DNA from: Phlyctochytrium arcticum
Lineage: Eukaryota > Chytridiomycota > Chytridiomycetes > Chytridiales > Chytridiaceae
DNA: 64,000 nucleotides
Reading direction: 5' to 3'
Assembly: GCA_025602905.1 (NCBI GenBank)
Contig: JAHLKI010000054.1
Coordinates: 1 to 64,000, forward strand
Part shown: positions 29,026-39,288 of the stretch, in pieces
Position numbering within the stretch: position 1 is the first letter of the stretch
Layout of the letters: the number at the start of each line of letters is the position of its first letter
The notes under the pieces: generated by a model
What the model was told of the DNA's origin: nothing
The model's input: only the letters and a program-made list of their open reading frames with translations
Databases searched by the model: none
Translations under genes and position numbers: made by a program

Positions 29026-32000
29026 TGGTGTGTCGTTGGTCTTGTTTGATGGCTGGGGTGGGTTGAATTGATGACCACACAGTACAAGGGTATAACGCGT
29101 GGAGGCGGGGTGTAAGGGTCGAATTGAGTTGAGTATATATTCGAGTATACTCTGAGAATGGGTGGGGGGATGAGGGTACACGCGTGTGTGTGTGTGGGAT
29201 CTGGAGGAGCACGTAAGGCAAGCGAGACGACGACGACTAAGTAGAAACTCGAGTAGGTTGATTGATGAAGGGATGAATGACAAACACACCGCTAAAATCC
29301 GGCCGCACGACGGCGGGGGAGGGTTTTAGTTGGGAGGTGGTTATGGGGGGTGGATGGTTGGTTGGGGGGGATGCGGGAGGCCGGCACGAAATGGGTCCTG
29401 TTTTTATATACGAGCGCTTGGGTTGATGCCCGACGTGACAAAGATCCAAAATTATAATTATGGGTCTTGCGACGAGGGAGCGAGGGCAAGGCCAGGCAAA
29501 GGCACAGGGGCCAAAGGAATGATTAAAAAGGCGAGGCAAACCCCCGGCCCCTGGCGGAAATTGCGGGCATTGGGCGGCGGCCAAACCCAAACGAAACAGC
29601 GCAACTTTTTCAGGGAATACGTTTTATACATTCTTGTCATTTACGCGCAGATTCCCTCTCCAGTACTCGACCGGGCATTAGGGGCATAGAGACTCTTATT
29701 TTGGGAAAGGTTCGCCAATGCAACTGGCAAATACGACGGGATGTGTGGAGAGAGACATCTCTCACATCTGACATGTTGCTTTTCTAGTGTACTCGTACTT
29801 ACCGGGGTACACGTACTCGAATATGTACTCGAGTATAGAAGACATCATCATCTAACTCGTGAAGAGTTGACGCGCCGAGCCAAAAACTCTGTCCAAAAAC
29901 ATGGCCCGAATTCCCGAGCTTCCATCTACGGCATCAGACAATACGCTTCAAAATTCAAATACGAGCAGGATAAATTGAAGAGGCCTCGAGTAAATTTAAA
30001 TACGATCAAAGCAATGGTCACGAAAGGCATCCGATCGCTGTTTGTTGTTTGTCCGTTCCGTTTGGCACTCGAGTAAAACCAGACAACACAAAAAAGTCCG
30101 GAAGGGTTCATGGGTCACTGACGTCTGGTCGAATTTGACGGGAAGGGAATCGGAAAATCGGTGGAGAGTGGAAAAAAAGTCCTCCAGGGAGTATGATACT
30201 CGTAACAGTGGGTGGGGTGGCAGGGAGGGATCTCTCCCAATTTGCCCATTGGCCGCTCCTACGAGTATATACACCACCCAGATCCACGAACTCGTTCAAA
30301 AGAACCCTTCCCACACGTGTATCCATTTCCCTTCTTTTCCATACATCCCGAGCATCCGAAGCATGATATCATCCTACTCCAGTACATCCGGCCGGGCATC
30401 TGAGACATTTGAGACATCCGTTGAATTTGCGTTGGAATGTAAGTCTTATAAGAATTGATTTTTGGCGGCATCTGTCACGTATATCCGAGGATGTATATAT
30501 ATGATTTGATACCCTCGCTCGCTGCAGATGGACTGCACAAACAACAACAAGTCCACTTCGTGTACGAATGCCAGTCAATACATCTCTCGACTGTACTCGA
30601 GTAATGCAACAATATGTCCCTTCCACGATCTTGCCCACCCAAACCCAAATATCTGGGCCAACTATTCCCCAGATGTCTTTTCGTTTTTGACAGCGGTTCC
30701 CAACCTCTGGCCTTGGGAAGGCAACTTTTCTCCAAAATGTATGGCAGCAGCAGGGTCCTCCGCGCGCCAAAACGCTGGTCGTAGCGTAAGGCCCTGGGTC
30801 GTCCGAATGTCCGGACAAATTAAACACTTTGTCGCGTCGACGCTGTGTCTGTCGTTCGACGCGTCTTTGAACGCCAGAGCACATATTGAAATCGCAAATA
30901 CCCAAATCCACCCATCCGATGTAGGATCGTACTACCGTACTTCAGAATTACTCTCCCATGGTAAGGAATCTAAGGATAAAGGATTGGTGCATCATACATC
31001 ATATATACCCTGGTCGCTAACTTTGCTCGCAACTTTGCGGCGGCCTGGATCCATAGACCAATGGAGCCCGAATGGAACCATTCAATGTATACAAAGCATC
31101 ACCGGACGGACCCTTTGCTCCCCCCCTCTGTCCAGCCCTCTGTCTGCCAGAGCTTTAACTCAAGTATTGTTATGGTGCATTTTGGAAAAAAGACTGGCCT
31201 CATGACTCGCAAGAAGCCAATTAATTCGCCACGATATGGCGATCCCGCACACCCTGTTTTTCAGGCTTTTTGGCCTGGCCAGCCGGGTCATCCGGGGTGT
31301 TTCAGCCTCTGGCTCGGAAAAACCTTGTTGCTGATAGGTATTGTTAACAGCGCTGACTCCAATTTTACCGGGAGCGCCAATATTGCGAGAGAAGAAATCT
31401 GCTCGGTCCCTGGATGTGCGGCATCTCATGGATAGAAAAGGTCGTTTTTAAGAACCAAATGACAAAGTGGGTCGGCGTGAACTTCGCAACATCATCTCGA
31501 CGGCATCCAGAACGGGGTAGAGGGCGTGTATATATGAATACGATTAGATGCATGGCGAAATGGTGGGTGGGCCAACGGTTTTATCCGTCCAGAAAACGTT
31601 GGGTTTTAATTTCGCGCTGGCGGTTGATGTTTCGATCCGGGGTCGTTTTTCCGCGGGGACGAACAACGCACGCCCCCACGCGTCCTGGGTATTGGGTGCT
31701 GGATCTTGCTCCGCCAGCAACTGGTGAACAACAACGAAATGAGATCGCAATCAATCTCATTTTTTCATGAGACAGATTGCTCATGCATGCATCTATGACA
31801 CGATGCGTTATAAACACCTTGGGTGAGCATAACTTGTACGCAAGTACAACTTTGCCTTGCGGTTGTATAATGCGATCTGGGTATAGCGAATACACTCTGT
31901 CAATTCATGAGAACCGTAAAAGTCGACATGTTCCAGATGAATAGGCAAGTGCATGATCAGAGACAAACGAAAGAATCTACTTATCCTTCGAGAACGGCCA

Positions 32001-32564
32001 GACCCTCGGCCTCTCGCGCGAAACATCTACCCCACAATCCACAAACGGCCGATCCGGCTTTCGAACATGGTCGTTTGGTGGGAAAGAATCGTCCAACCCA
32101 GTATGGATCTACGATCTTTCCGAGAGAAGAACCCTGGCGTTCTCAGGAAAATGTATTTTATCCAAGATCCAGCGATTCCAAAGAAAACAAACACATCCAA
32201 GATCTAAAATATCTTTGTGCAACAGAACCTCTCCGCCACGATTTTTTGAATACCACAGATCCCACATTGCAGGGACCGAAGAGTGTCTGTGAGCCAAGTT
32301 CGCGGGCCTCGACTGGGACCAGGCCTGACCATCTACCATTTGTTTGTTACCGACGGAACATATATATCAACGTTTCTGAATGAAACCCATAGAGATCAAC
32401 TCCCGAATACCCGGGGCAGAAAAATACGATCGGCCCTTCTCTTCAATTCAGGAGGATCTCTCTTTGTACGTATTTTTTGGTGGGTGTTGTCAGGAAAAAG
32501 AAAAAGGACGTCACGTTTGGTTCAATTTGTGGGGCGAAGCCATCAGATGAAGTAGGAGAAATAG
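29026..32564. other. Long apparently gene-free region with clustered CTCGAGTA motifs
   Basis: About 3.5 kb without a supported gene. ORFs of up to 225 codons (for example 30528-31205 plus) lack family features and have irregular composition. CTCGAGTA-type sites occur repeatedly: near 29139, 29247, 29814, 29828, 29984, 30068 and 30596, with TACTCGTA or TACGAGTA half-variants near 29789, 30194 and 30260. It probably includes the promoter of the kinase gene. Microsatellite-like GT/GTG runs occur near 29185-29200. Confidence 0.5.
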
Positions 32565-33635
32565 ATACCTTGGGTCTGCTTTATTATGCAAACGTCCTTC
32601 TCTCGGTACACGGCAAATGGAACAAAAGATCGACTTGTATAGAGTCTCCCATTAGTCAACTGCATCCCAAGGAAACTTTCTTCATCTTACCAACCTGCTT
32701 CATCATCATCCTCATGTTCTTTGGCTGGCAACCAGGCTCCCGGTCCTTCCTCCTCTGAGAGCCCAGCAAGGTGGAATGCCCCGCAAAAGCCGCCATCCCG
32801 CCCAACACTCCAATGAAATCTCCAATGCAATATGAATTTGAATCGTAAATCCAAACTAGTTTTTTTAGTTTGAGCACAGAGCAAAATGTGTGATTGATCT
32901 TTGGCATCTCTCGAAATTTCATCTCATCGTGGAGTGACAAAATAAAAAGCCTTTTTGGGACTCTTGCGGTCGTCTTCCTGCTAAATACGATATCAGTGTG
33001 TGTTAGTGTTTTCCCAAAGGTTTTTCATACTCAAACCCATTTTGGAACTATAACTTGTTGCCCATTTGGCATTTCAATGAAGAGGATACATGAACTTCGT
33101 TACCTGTTGGTTTCTACCATCCCACTTCAAGGCTAACTATCTCTCAGTAAACCACCACCATCCCTTCAAAAAAAATGCGAAAAGTCATGTATTTTCTCAT
33201 TATCAATTGTATTGGCCAACGGCTCAAATGTACACATGAAGTAAAGCAAGAAACAAGAAAAACAACCAAACTAAAACAAAAAAAGCAATGATGTGTCAAG
33301 AGTCCTGAGAAAAAAAAATATAAAAGAGGTTCTCGAGAGAGAGAGTGGAGAGAGATCTTGTTCAAAAGCGGTGGTTGTAAACGGGCGACTTTCCTTTTCG
33401 GGACAATGCTATACTGCCATGAGAAAGCAAAGTCAGTTATATCTATGGTCATGATATTGCAACATAAAAACAAACAAAGGGGGAGCAAAAATTTGTAGAA
33501 AATAAAAAGAATGAGGTATCGGGATGGGGAAAGAAATCAAGAGTGGGGACGTTTGCCGCCCCTTGAAAAAGAAACTGAAAGAATAAAACGAGATTATGTA
33601 CCTTGGTCGTAGGCCGGTGCAATGGCTCACTTCGC
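32565..33635. repeat. Direct repeat copy A (duplicate of glycogenin 3' region)
   Basis: This segment aligns with 36440-37363 in the same orientation, with indels. Shared blocks include the GGTGGAATGCCCCG..AAAGCCGCCATCC stretch, a GTGTGATTGATCT stretch and the CTTGTTCAAAAGCGGTGGTTG stretch. It also contains the last 10 or so codons of glycogenin (reading APAYDQGT, then stop). The match ends near 33635, upstream of those codons. Confidence 0.8.
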
Positions 33636-33736
33636 AATCGTTTGCTCATTTCGCGGTCTGTTGTTGCCGCGACGTGGTTCGTACGGCACAGAGAAGAAGG
33701 TACGTAGCCCATGAGACTCGTTGTAGTTCAATGGCG

Positions 33737-34690
33737 TCATGTCATAGTTCTGGAGGGTATTACTGAAGGGAGGGGGGGCGCATCAGATGCATCGCTGATC
33801 AAAGTGGGGGCATCAGCAGACGGTCCTTGCATTGTGTCGTCGACGAAAAGAAAGTCCGTATGTTCCGTATCCCTCGGCGCCGCAGGAGTGTGTGGCGGAC
33901 TGGACCGGCCAGTTTCAAGGTTGTGTTCGCCAAACGCGATTTCCGCTTCTCGGGAACTGCAATCCCGAAAGCCAGCGTCATTGTCGTAAGTGTAAGAGTC
34001 GGGCGTACGCTGCACTCGGCCAGGGTCAGACGCTGATGGGAAGAGTTCGGCAACGTCCCTATTGCCCCTGGGCAAAACCCTGGATTGTCCTTTGACTGGG
34101 GTGTGCGGAGGGGAAATGCGAGGATCTCTCCCGGAACCGCCGTTTGCCATACGACCCTCTCGGACAAATCCCTGCAGTGCTGCCGGTGCAAAATAGCTAT
34201 CATCTATGTAGCCTCTCGAGGCGAGGTTGCCGCCAGTTGCGGCAAAAGTTTGGAGCGGCATCAAAGGATAGACTTCGTCCTCGTTCTTCTCAAATTTGCG
34301 CTGCGATCGAATATGTCCCTGCAGAGCTGGCGGAGGAAAGTAGGCATAACTTCCGTTGCATGTCGGAGCGAATATATCACAGTTGGCAGCAGAAGTGAGA
34401 GGAGAGCTGTAAGGTCCGGTTGCTTCGTCTCATTCGCCCCTTTCGTCCGAGGTGCCCTCGTCCAGTGCAGGCAAGGCAAACTGGACATCCCCGCTGTTGC
34501 TCGGCCGAGGGCTAGCACTTGCCGTCGACGCAAGTGTTTCGGGGAGATGATCAATTTCGCCGACGGCCTCGGCAGATGTCAGCTTAGTCCCAGAAGGAGT
34601 TGCATCGATCCTCTGGGGCCTGTGCTCGACCTCTTCGGCTCGACTCTGAGAGCAACTCTGAGAGCTGAATAAAGAGCAGGAGTCAGCAGA
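33737..34690 (-). pseudogene. Ser/Pro-rich ORF of unknown function with an in-frame TGA
   Basis: One minus-strand frame is open from about 34690 to a stop at 33737, except for a TGA near 34428. Its product reads like real low-complexity protein on both sides of that TGA (SAEAVGEIDHLPETL upstream; EATGPYSSPLTSAANCD downstream). It contains two similar modules, YFPPPALQGHIRSQR and, about 40 residues on, YFAPAALQGFVREGR. Phospho-site-like SPPHTP occurs twice. I do not recognise the family. It lies just past copy A of the glycogenin 3' duplicate. The TGA may mark decay or a small unrecognised intron. Confidence 0.4.
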
Positions 34691-34699
34691 TGAGCATGG

Positions 34700-35600
34700 T
34701 GCAACCGAACTCCTAACCCATTTTGTTTTGATTGTGGTCCTGTTCTTCCACCCAAGCTTGCCTGTGCCTTAATGGGCTCAGGTCGCGCAGTGGTAGCCAG
34801 CTTGATAATGTCAGGAACCTGCTCCTCAGGAAGACCACAGTGCACAAGCAGGCCGTTCAGGCCAGCTCGCTCACAAACGCCAAGTGTGAAGCTATGGTGG
34901 AGAACGTTGCCTTTGCCTTGAACTCTTTCAATTCCATGCCGCTGAGGACAACTCCAAGCGGCTTCTGACGATAAGAGACTCCCCTAGCCTTCCTATAAGA
35001 GATCTTCAGAGCGCCGCATGTTTCCTTCAGAAGGAAGTACAAGGATCCTATTGCCGCATCTAAAAAGCTGTTAGAGGGATGGTCCTTGCAGGCCTAACGC
35101 ACTACGCAAGATTGCTTATTTTGAAGCACAGGAACATCCCTCCCTCCTATCTGTTCATGGGTAACCTTCAGTCCGCCCTGGGTGTGATCCAGTGATAATG
35201 CTCATGCTTTTTCGATGTCCAGATGTGAAGGGAGAGAAAATTTAAATAAGCTTGCCCTGTAAGAAGGGGCGGGGCAGCGGCGAGATCACAACCAGGAACG
35301 AGAAGCAGTAGCCAATCATTGTCCACCAGACACATGCTTGGTCCCAGTAGGCGACCGGCGAGTGTCCAGTCGAGTTCGCACAGCCAAGGTTCTGCAAGCC
35401 AAGTGATGACAAGCTTGGGCCCCATCACGTCCAAAAACCTGACCCTCCTTTGGTGACCGCGAGCCAGTTCTCTCACGTCCATCAACTCTGTTTAGGATAT
35501 TGATGTAAGCAAGCAGCGACATGAAAGGAAGCGACATGAAATGACGAGGCCACTGTTTTCTCACCTGTGCGTTCCTCATACCCGAGGCCAGAATCTTAGG
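34700..35600 (-). pseudogene. Poorly preserved coding-like segments
   Basis: Minus-strand pieces in changing frames look partly coding: GSLYFLLKETCGALKISY and MELKEFKAKATFSTIASH at 35060-34860, then GLLVHCGLPEEQVPDIIKL at about 34856-34800 in another frame. Another open piece, 35485-35168, is Leu/Trp-rich with no recognised fold. Introns cannot be excluded (a possible donor GTGAGA lies near 35565). I cannot build a single consistent gene, so I mark the stretch as probable relics. Confidence 0.25.
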
Positions 35601-35677
35601 AACCGTGATTCACCCTCCATCTCCCTTGTTATGGACGCCCTTCGTGTGCTTTCATCCAACCACCGCTGATGCCTCAA

Positions 35678-36223
35678 TCAGTCCAGTCTGCGGTTCTTCA
35701 CACCCAAAAGCGGGGCTTTGTCAACATTGGCCACCCGACGCAAATGCTGACGATTCTCTTCTTGTTTATGAAGCACGGCGCGCTCACGATTCCTTGACTC
35801 AAGCTGCTCGTGATGATATCGTTCTCTGGCTTTCCTTAGCTGCTCTTGCTGCTCTACTATGCTGTGGTTGTCTGTCTGGTATTCGGCTCCGAGGCGCGTG
35901 AGGTCAAGGAGGGCAGCTTCACCGTCGTCCGGCTTTTTGAATTTAGGCTTATTGGCGAGGACTTCGATGATGGATCCTGGGTCGATGCGATGTTCCTTTT
36001 TAGCCTGCCTTCGCAGTTGACGGGCTCGTTTCTTATCCGCCTTCTGATCGTCTTCGGCGTTCCTAACCTCCTCTTTCTCCCTGAGGCGAACATTTCCATC
36101 CGCAATGGCCGCAGCTCGCTGCTCTTTTGCAGCGAGTTCCTTCACGTCCTTCTGATGCCTTCGCTTTTCCTCCTTCTTTGCTCGGCGGATGGCGCCCGAG
36201 CCATGGTCACGATCTCCACCCAT
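35678..36223 (-). CDS. Small charged coiled-coil protein
   Basis: The ATG at 36223 (MGGDRDHGSGAIRRAKKEEK) gives 181 residues, mostly Lys/Arg/Glu/Ala helices (DDQKADKKRARQLRRQAKKE; IVEQQEQLRKARERYHHEQL). It has no membrane segment or signal peptide. Similar anonymous coiled-coil proteins are common and the frame may be by chance. The consistent composition over 180 codons supports it. It lies within the unique DNA between the two glycogenin 3' duplicates. No function can be given. Confidence 0.45.
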   Translation of the reverse strand: MGGDRDHGSGAIRRAKKEEKRRHQKDVKELAAKEQRAAAIADGNVRLREKEEVRNAEDDQKADKKRARQLRRQAKKEHRIDPGSIIEVLANKPKFKKPDDGEAALLDLTRLGAEYQTDNHSIVEQQEQLRKARERYHHEQLESRNRERAVLHKQEENRQHLRRVANVDKAPLLGVKNRRLD

Positions 36224-36439
36224 GGTGTTGTGGAAGAAGGCTATGTTGTTATAAAGCAGACAGTGGCGAGAGGCGGTGAGGATAAGCAGACGGTATAACA
36301 GATGAACAAGGCTAGCGTTAGGTATGAAGTGGACGCGTCTTCGCGAGATGGTCAAGATGCTGAGAAGGTTCCGCTGGCAAGGACTTGCGCGTGGACTCTG
36401 CGCGTAGCTCGCCTACCGTATGCCGTTTATGAGCTTGGA

Positions 36440-37363
36440 ATACCTTGGGTCATGCACATTTGCCGATGATATAACCACTTTCGTTCCCTCGGTACACGGC
36501 ATATGGAACTATGGAGACATGCAAGCGAGTCCCTCAACTTCCAACTTTATTACTTTCCTCATCATTCTACAAGCAGCCAGCCAGGCTGAGAGCTCAAGGT
36601 GGAATGCCCCGTAAAAGCCGCCATCCCGCCCAATACTCCAATGAAATCTCCAATGAAATGTGAATTAGAATCGTAAATCCAAATTAGTTTTTTTAGTTTG
36701 AGCACAGAGCAAAATGTGTGATTGATCTCGCGTGACGAAATAAAAAGCCTGGTTGGAATTTCTTTGAGGTCGTGTGGTTGTTTTCCCAGCGGTCTTCCAT
36801 CCTCAAACTCAGTGGAAAACTCTCTTCTTACCTATTAATTAGCATTGTAGTGAACAGGGTACATGAACTTCGTTACCTGTTGGTTTCTACCATCCCACTT
36901 CAAGGCTAACCATCTCTCAGTAAACCACCACCATGTATTTTCTCAATATCAATTGTATTGGCCAAAGGCTCAAATGTACACATGAAGTAACAAAGAAAAC
37001 AACCAAACTAAAACAAAAAAAGCAATGATGTGTCAAGAGTCCTGATAAAAAAAAATATAAAAGAGGTTCGAGAGAGAGAGAGTGGAGAGAGATCTTGTTC
37101 AAAAGCGGTGGTTGTAAACGGGCGACTTTCCTTTACGGGACAATGCTATACTGCCATGAGAAAGCAAAGTCAGTTATAGATGGTCATGATATTGCAACAT
37201 AAAAACAAACAAAGGGGAGCGAAAATTTGTAGAACATAAAAAGAATGAGGTATCGGGATGGGGAAAGAAATCAAGAGTGGGGACTTTTGCCGCCCTTTGA
37301 AAAAGAAACTGAAAGCATAAAATGAGATTATGTACCTTGGTCGTAGGCCGGTGCGATGGCTCC
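36440..37363. repeat. Direct repeat copy B (3' end and downstream region of glycogenin)
   Basis: This is the counterpart of 32565-33635. It covers the last 12 codons and the 3' flank of the intact glycogenin gene, so this is the likely source copy. It lacks some stretches present in copy A, for example the CTTTGGCATCTCTCGAAATT part near 32900. Confidence 0.8.
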
Positions 37364-39288
37364 ATCGGGAAGACCGGCGTTGACGGCCGTACCGCGCTTG
37401 ACATTGGGAATCTGTCCTCGCATGTTCTTTTGGCTTCCACCCGAAGCGGAACGGGGGCGACGAAGTTTGGCCAGGAATTCTTCGGGGTCAGGGGCTTCAC
37501 CGTCTTGTTGCCAGACGCGATCATCTTCATCCTCCTCCTCGCTGTCAGCGTCGGTCGCGTGGCCGGAAATGGCGGGCGAGATGTGAGCAGAAACGGGTCG
37601 AGAAGCATTGTGTTGCATGTGAGTGGCCAAATCAAAGGGAGAGGGTGCACCAGACGTGTTGATCAACTGGGTAGAGGAAGAGTGCCAGTGCGTGTCTTCC
37701 ATGTTGGGGGATGTAGCTTGGGGAGTTTCACGCATGCGAGCTCGCACGCCCAACTCTTGTTCGTTCCAGCCGACGCGGTAATTGCCCAAATCTTGTTCGG
37801 GGTCAGGGTGGTGAGTAGGGGCTCGAGAGTTCTCCATCTCAAATTCCTTGTACGAAGAAGCGCGGCGCACGGCAGTGACCTTGGCAGGTGGCGGAGTGTA
37901 GGAGTTTTCACTCACAGAACCGCTGTGGCCAAACGTCTTTGACTCAATGTCGGGTTCTCCCTTGCCTTGGTCCGACACATTCGCGTCAGGGTAGAGCGAA
38001 CTTGCCATTTCGGGACTGTTGGACGCAAATTTTGGGTCGGCCGGCGAATGGAAAGGCGAAAAGTTGCTTTTGCCGCCGGATGCACTGGGGAAGGACCGAC
38101 GAACAGGAACGGCTTCTCGTTCGTTCCAAGCGACTCGGTAGTTGCTAAACTCGGTCGTGGGGTCTGAGCGAGGAGCGTGATGCTGAGTGGTTCCATAATT
38201 GTGTTGCTGTGGGGGAGCGGCTTGAGGAGCAGAATGATTATTGGCTTTGTGCAAGATGTTATTTTGTTGCTGTAACGAGAGAAATAATGAGCACATGGAA
38301 TATCACTTGTACATTGACAAACTTACATGCTGAGTAGCGGTAGTGTTTTTACCGCCGTTACCACGAATGATGTGCGCAACCAAGTCAAACAATTGCCACC
38401 AGCGCGCAAGAAAACTTTGCATGGCCGCGTTTTGCAAGGTGCTGTAGTGATCAGAGGCATGAGCAAATCAATTCCTTTGCATAAAATTTCACAGTAAACT
38501 CACGACTCGGTAGCTCCACCTCGGCCTCCAGTTGGGCGAGCCTGTTGCCAAGGTTTTGTCGCGCCGATGAAATGAACCGCAGAAATGGAGTCTTTAAAGT
38601 GTTCCAAAGCGGGCAAATAAGAGTAAAATGAAGTGGGAGTAACATTGAAAGTGAATGGAATTCGTGCAGTGCGGTGGAATGAGGAACCAGGGCGGGCGAT
38701 GCCAGAGCTCCAGGACGAAAAGTACTGGTTCAAAAGACCTTGGTCGCCGCCGTCAAAGCTGCCATCGGTTGTGGCCATTCTGACGAGTTGATCAAAGATG
38801 TCTTGACGAGGGCGGAGAGCCATGACTCCAGAGTTGAAACAATCAGGCCAGCCAATGTCGCTAGCGGCGGCAAAGACGACATCACCATCCAAGTAGCTAA
38901 ACAGCTCATCAACCGAGCGGGTAATCATTACGTCCGCGTCCATGTATACGACTCGGTCGCACTGGGTAACTTCCGGGTTGAATGCGTGAAGTTTGGTATA
39001 GGTAATGTCGAGGTCGGATCGGCCGAGGAGCTGGAGATTGGCGTGACTTTCGGAGCGGAACATGGACACGTCCACTACACGATCAAAGGCCTGCCGAACT
39101 GCCCCTAGGGCATAATCAGAGAGTGCATTGGTTGGGACCATGCAAATCAATGGGATTCTGGTCAAAGATGACCGCAACGAAGCGGCCAAGACCAGAACTC
39201 CGGGAAGGTAAGAGTCCGAAGTAAGCAGAGTTACGTACGCGCATCGCTCAGTAGCTGATGGCACGTTGGCTGGTAGCTGTACAGGCAT
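37328..39288 (-). CDS. Glycogenin (GT8 glycosyltransferase)
   Basis: Exons 39288-38504, 38441-38327 and 38269-37328 join in agreeing phase to 613 residues. Glycogenin self-glucosylates from UDP-glucose to prime glycogen synthesis. The GT8 domain begins with AYVTLLTSDSYLPGVLVLA. It contains the DxD metal site in VVYMDADVMI, then FAAASDIGWPDCFNSGVM and GDQGLLNQYF. The acceptor Tyr cannot be set without alignment. The long C-terminal tail is Ser/Pro-rich and has two copies of the NYRV(A/G)WNE motif, the fungal and animal signature for glycogen synthase binding near the C-terminus. A region rich in Glu/Asp (DADSEEEDEDD) lies near the end. The 3' end of the gene is duplicated at 33600-33635. Confidence 0.9.

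Noticed and set aside
30528..31205. 225-codon plus-strand ORF
   Set aside because: Irregular composition, no domain, overlapping ORFs on the other strand, and no supporting intron or start context.
31907..32383. 158-codon plus-strand ORF in the long gap
   Set aside because: Polar, no recognisable fold or homologue; similar-length ORFs overlap it on both strands.
34085..34672. 195-codon plus-strand ORF, Arg/Cys-rich
   Set aside because: Antisense to the Ser/Pro-rich minus-strand frame, which has coherent repeated modules; the composition is that of a shadow frame.
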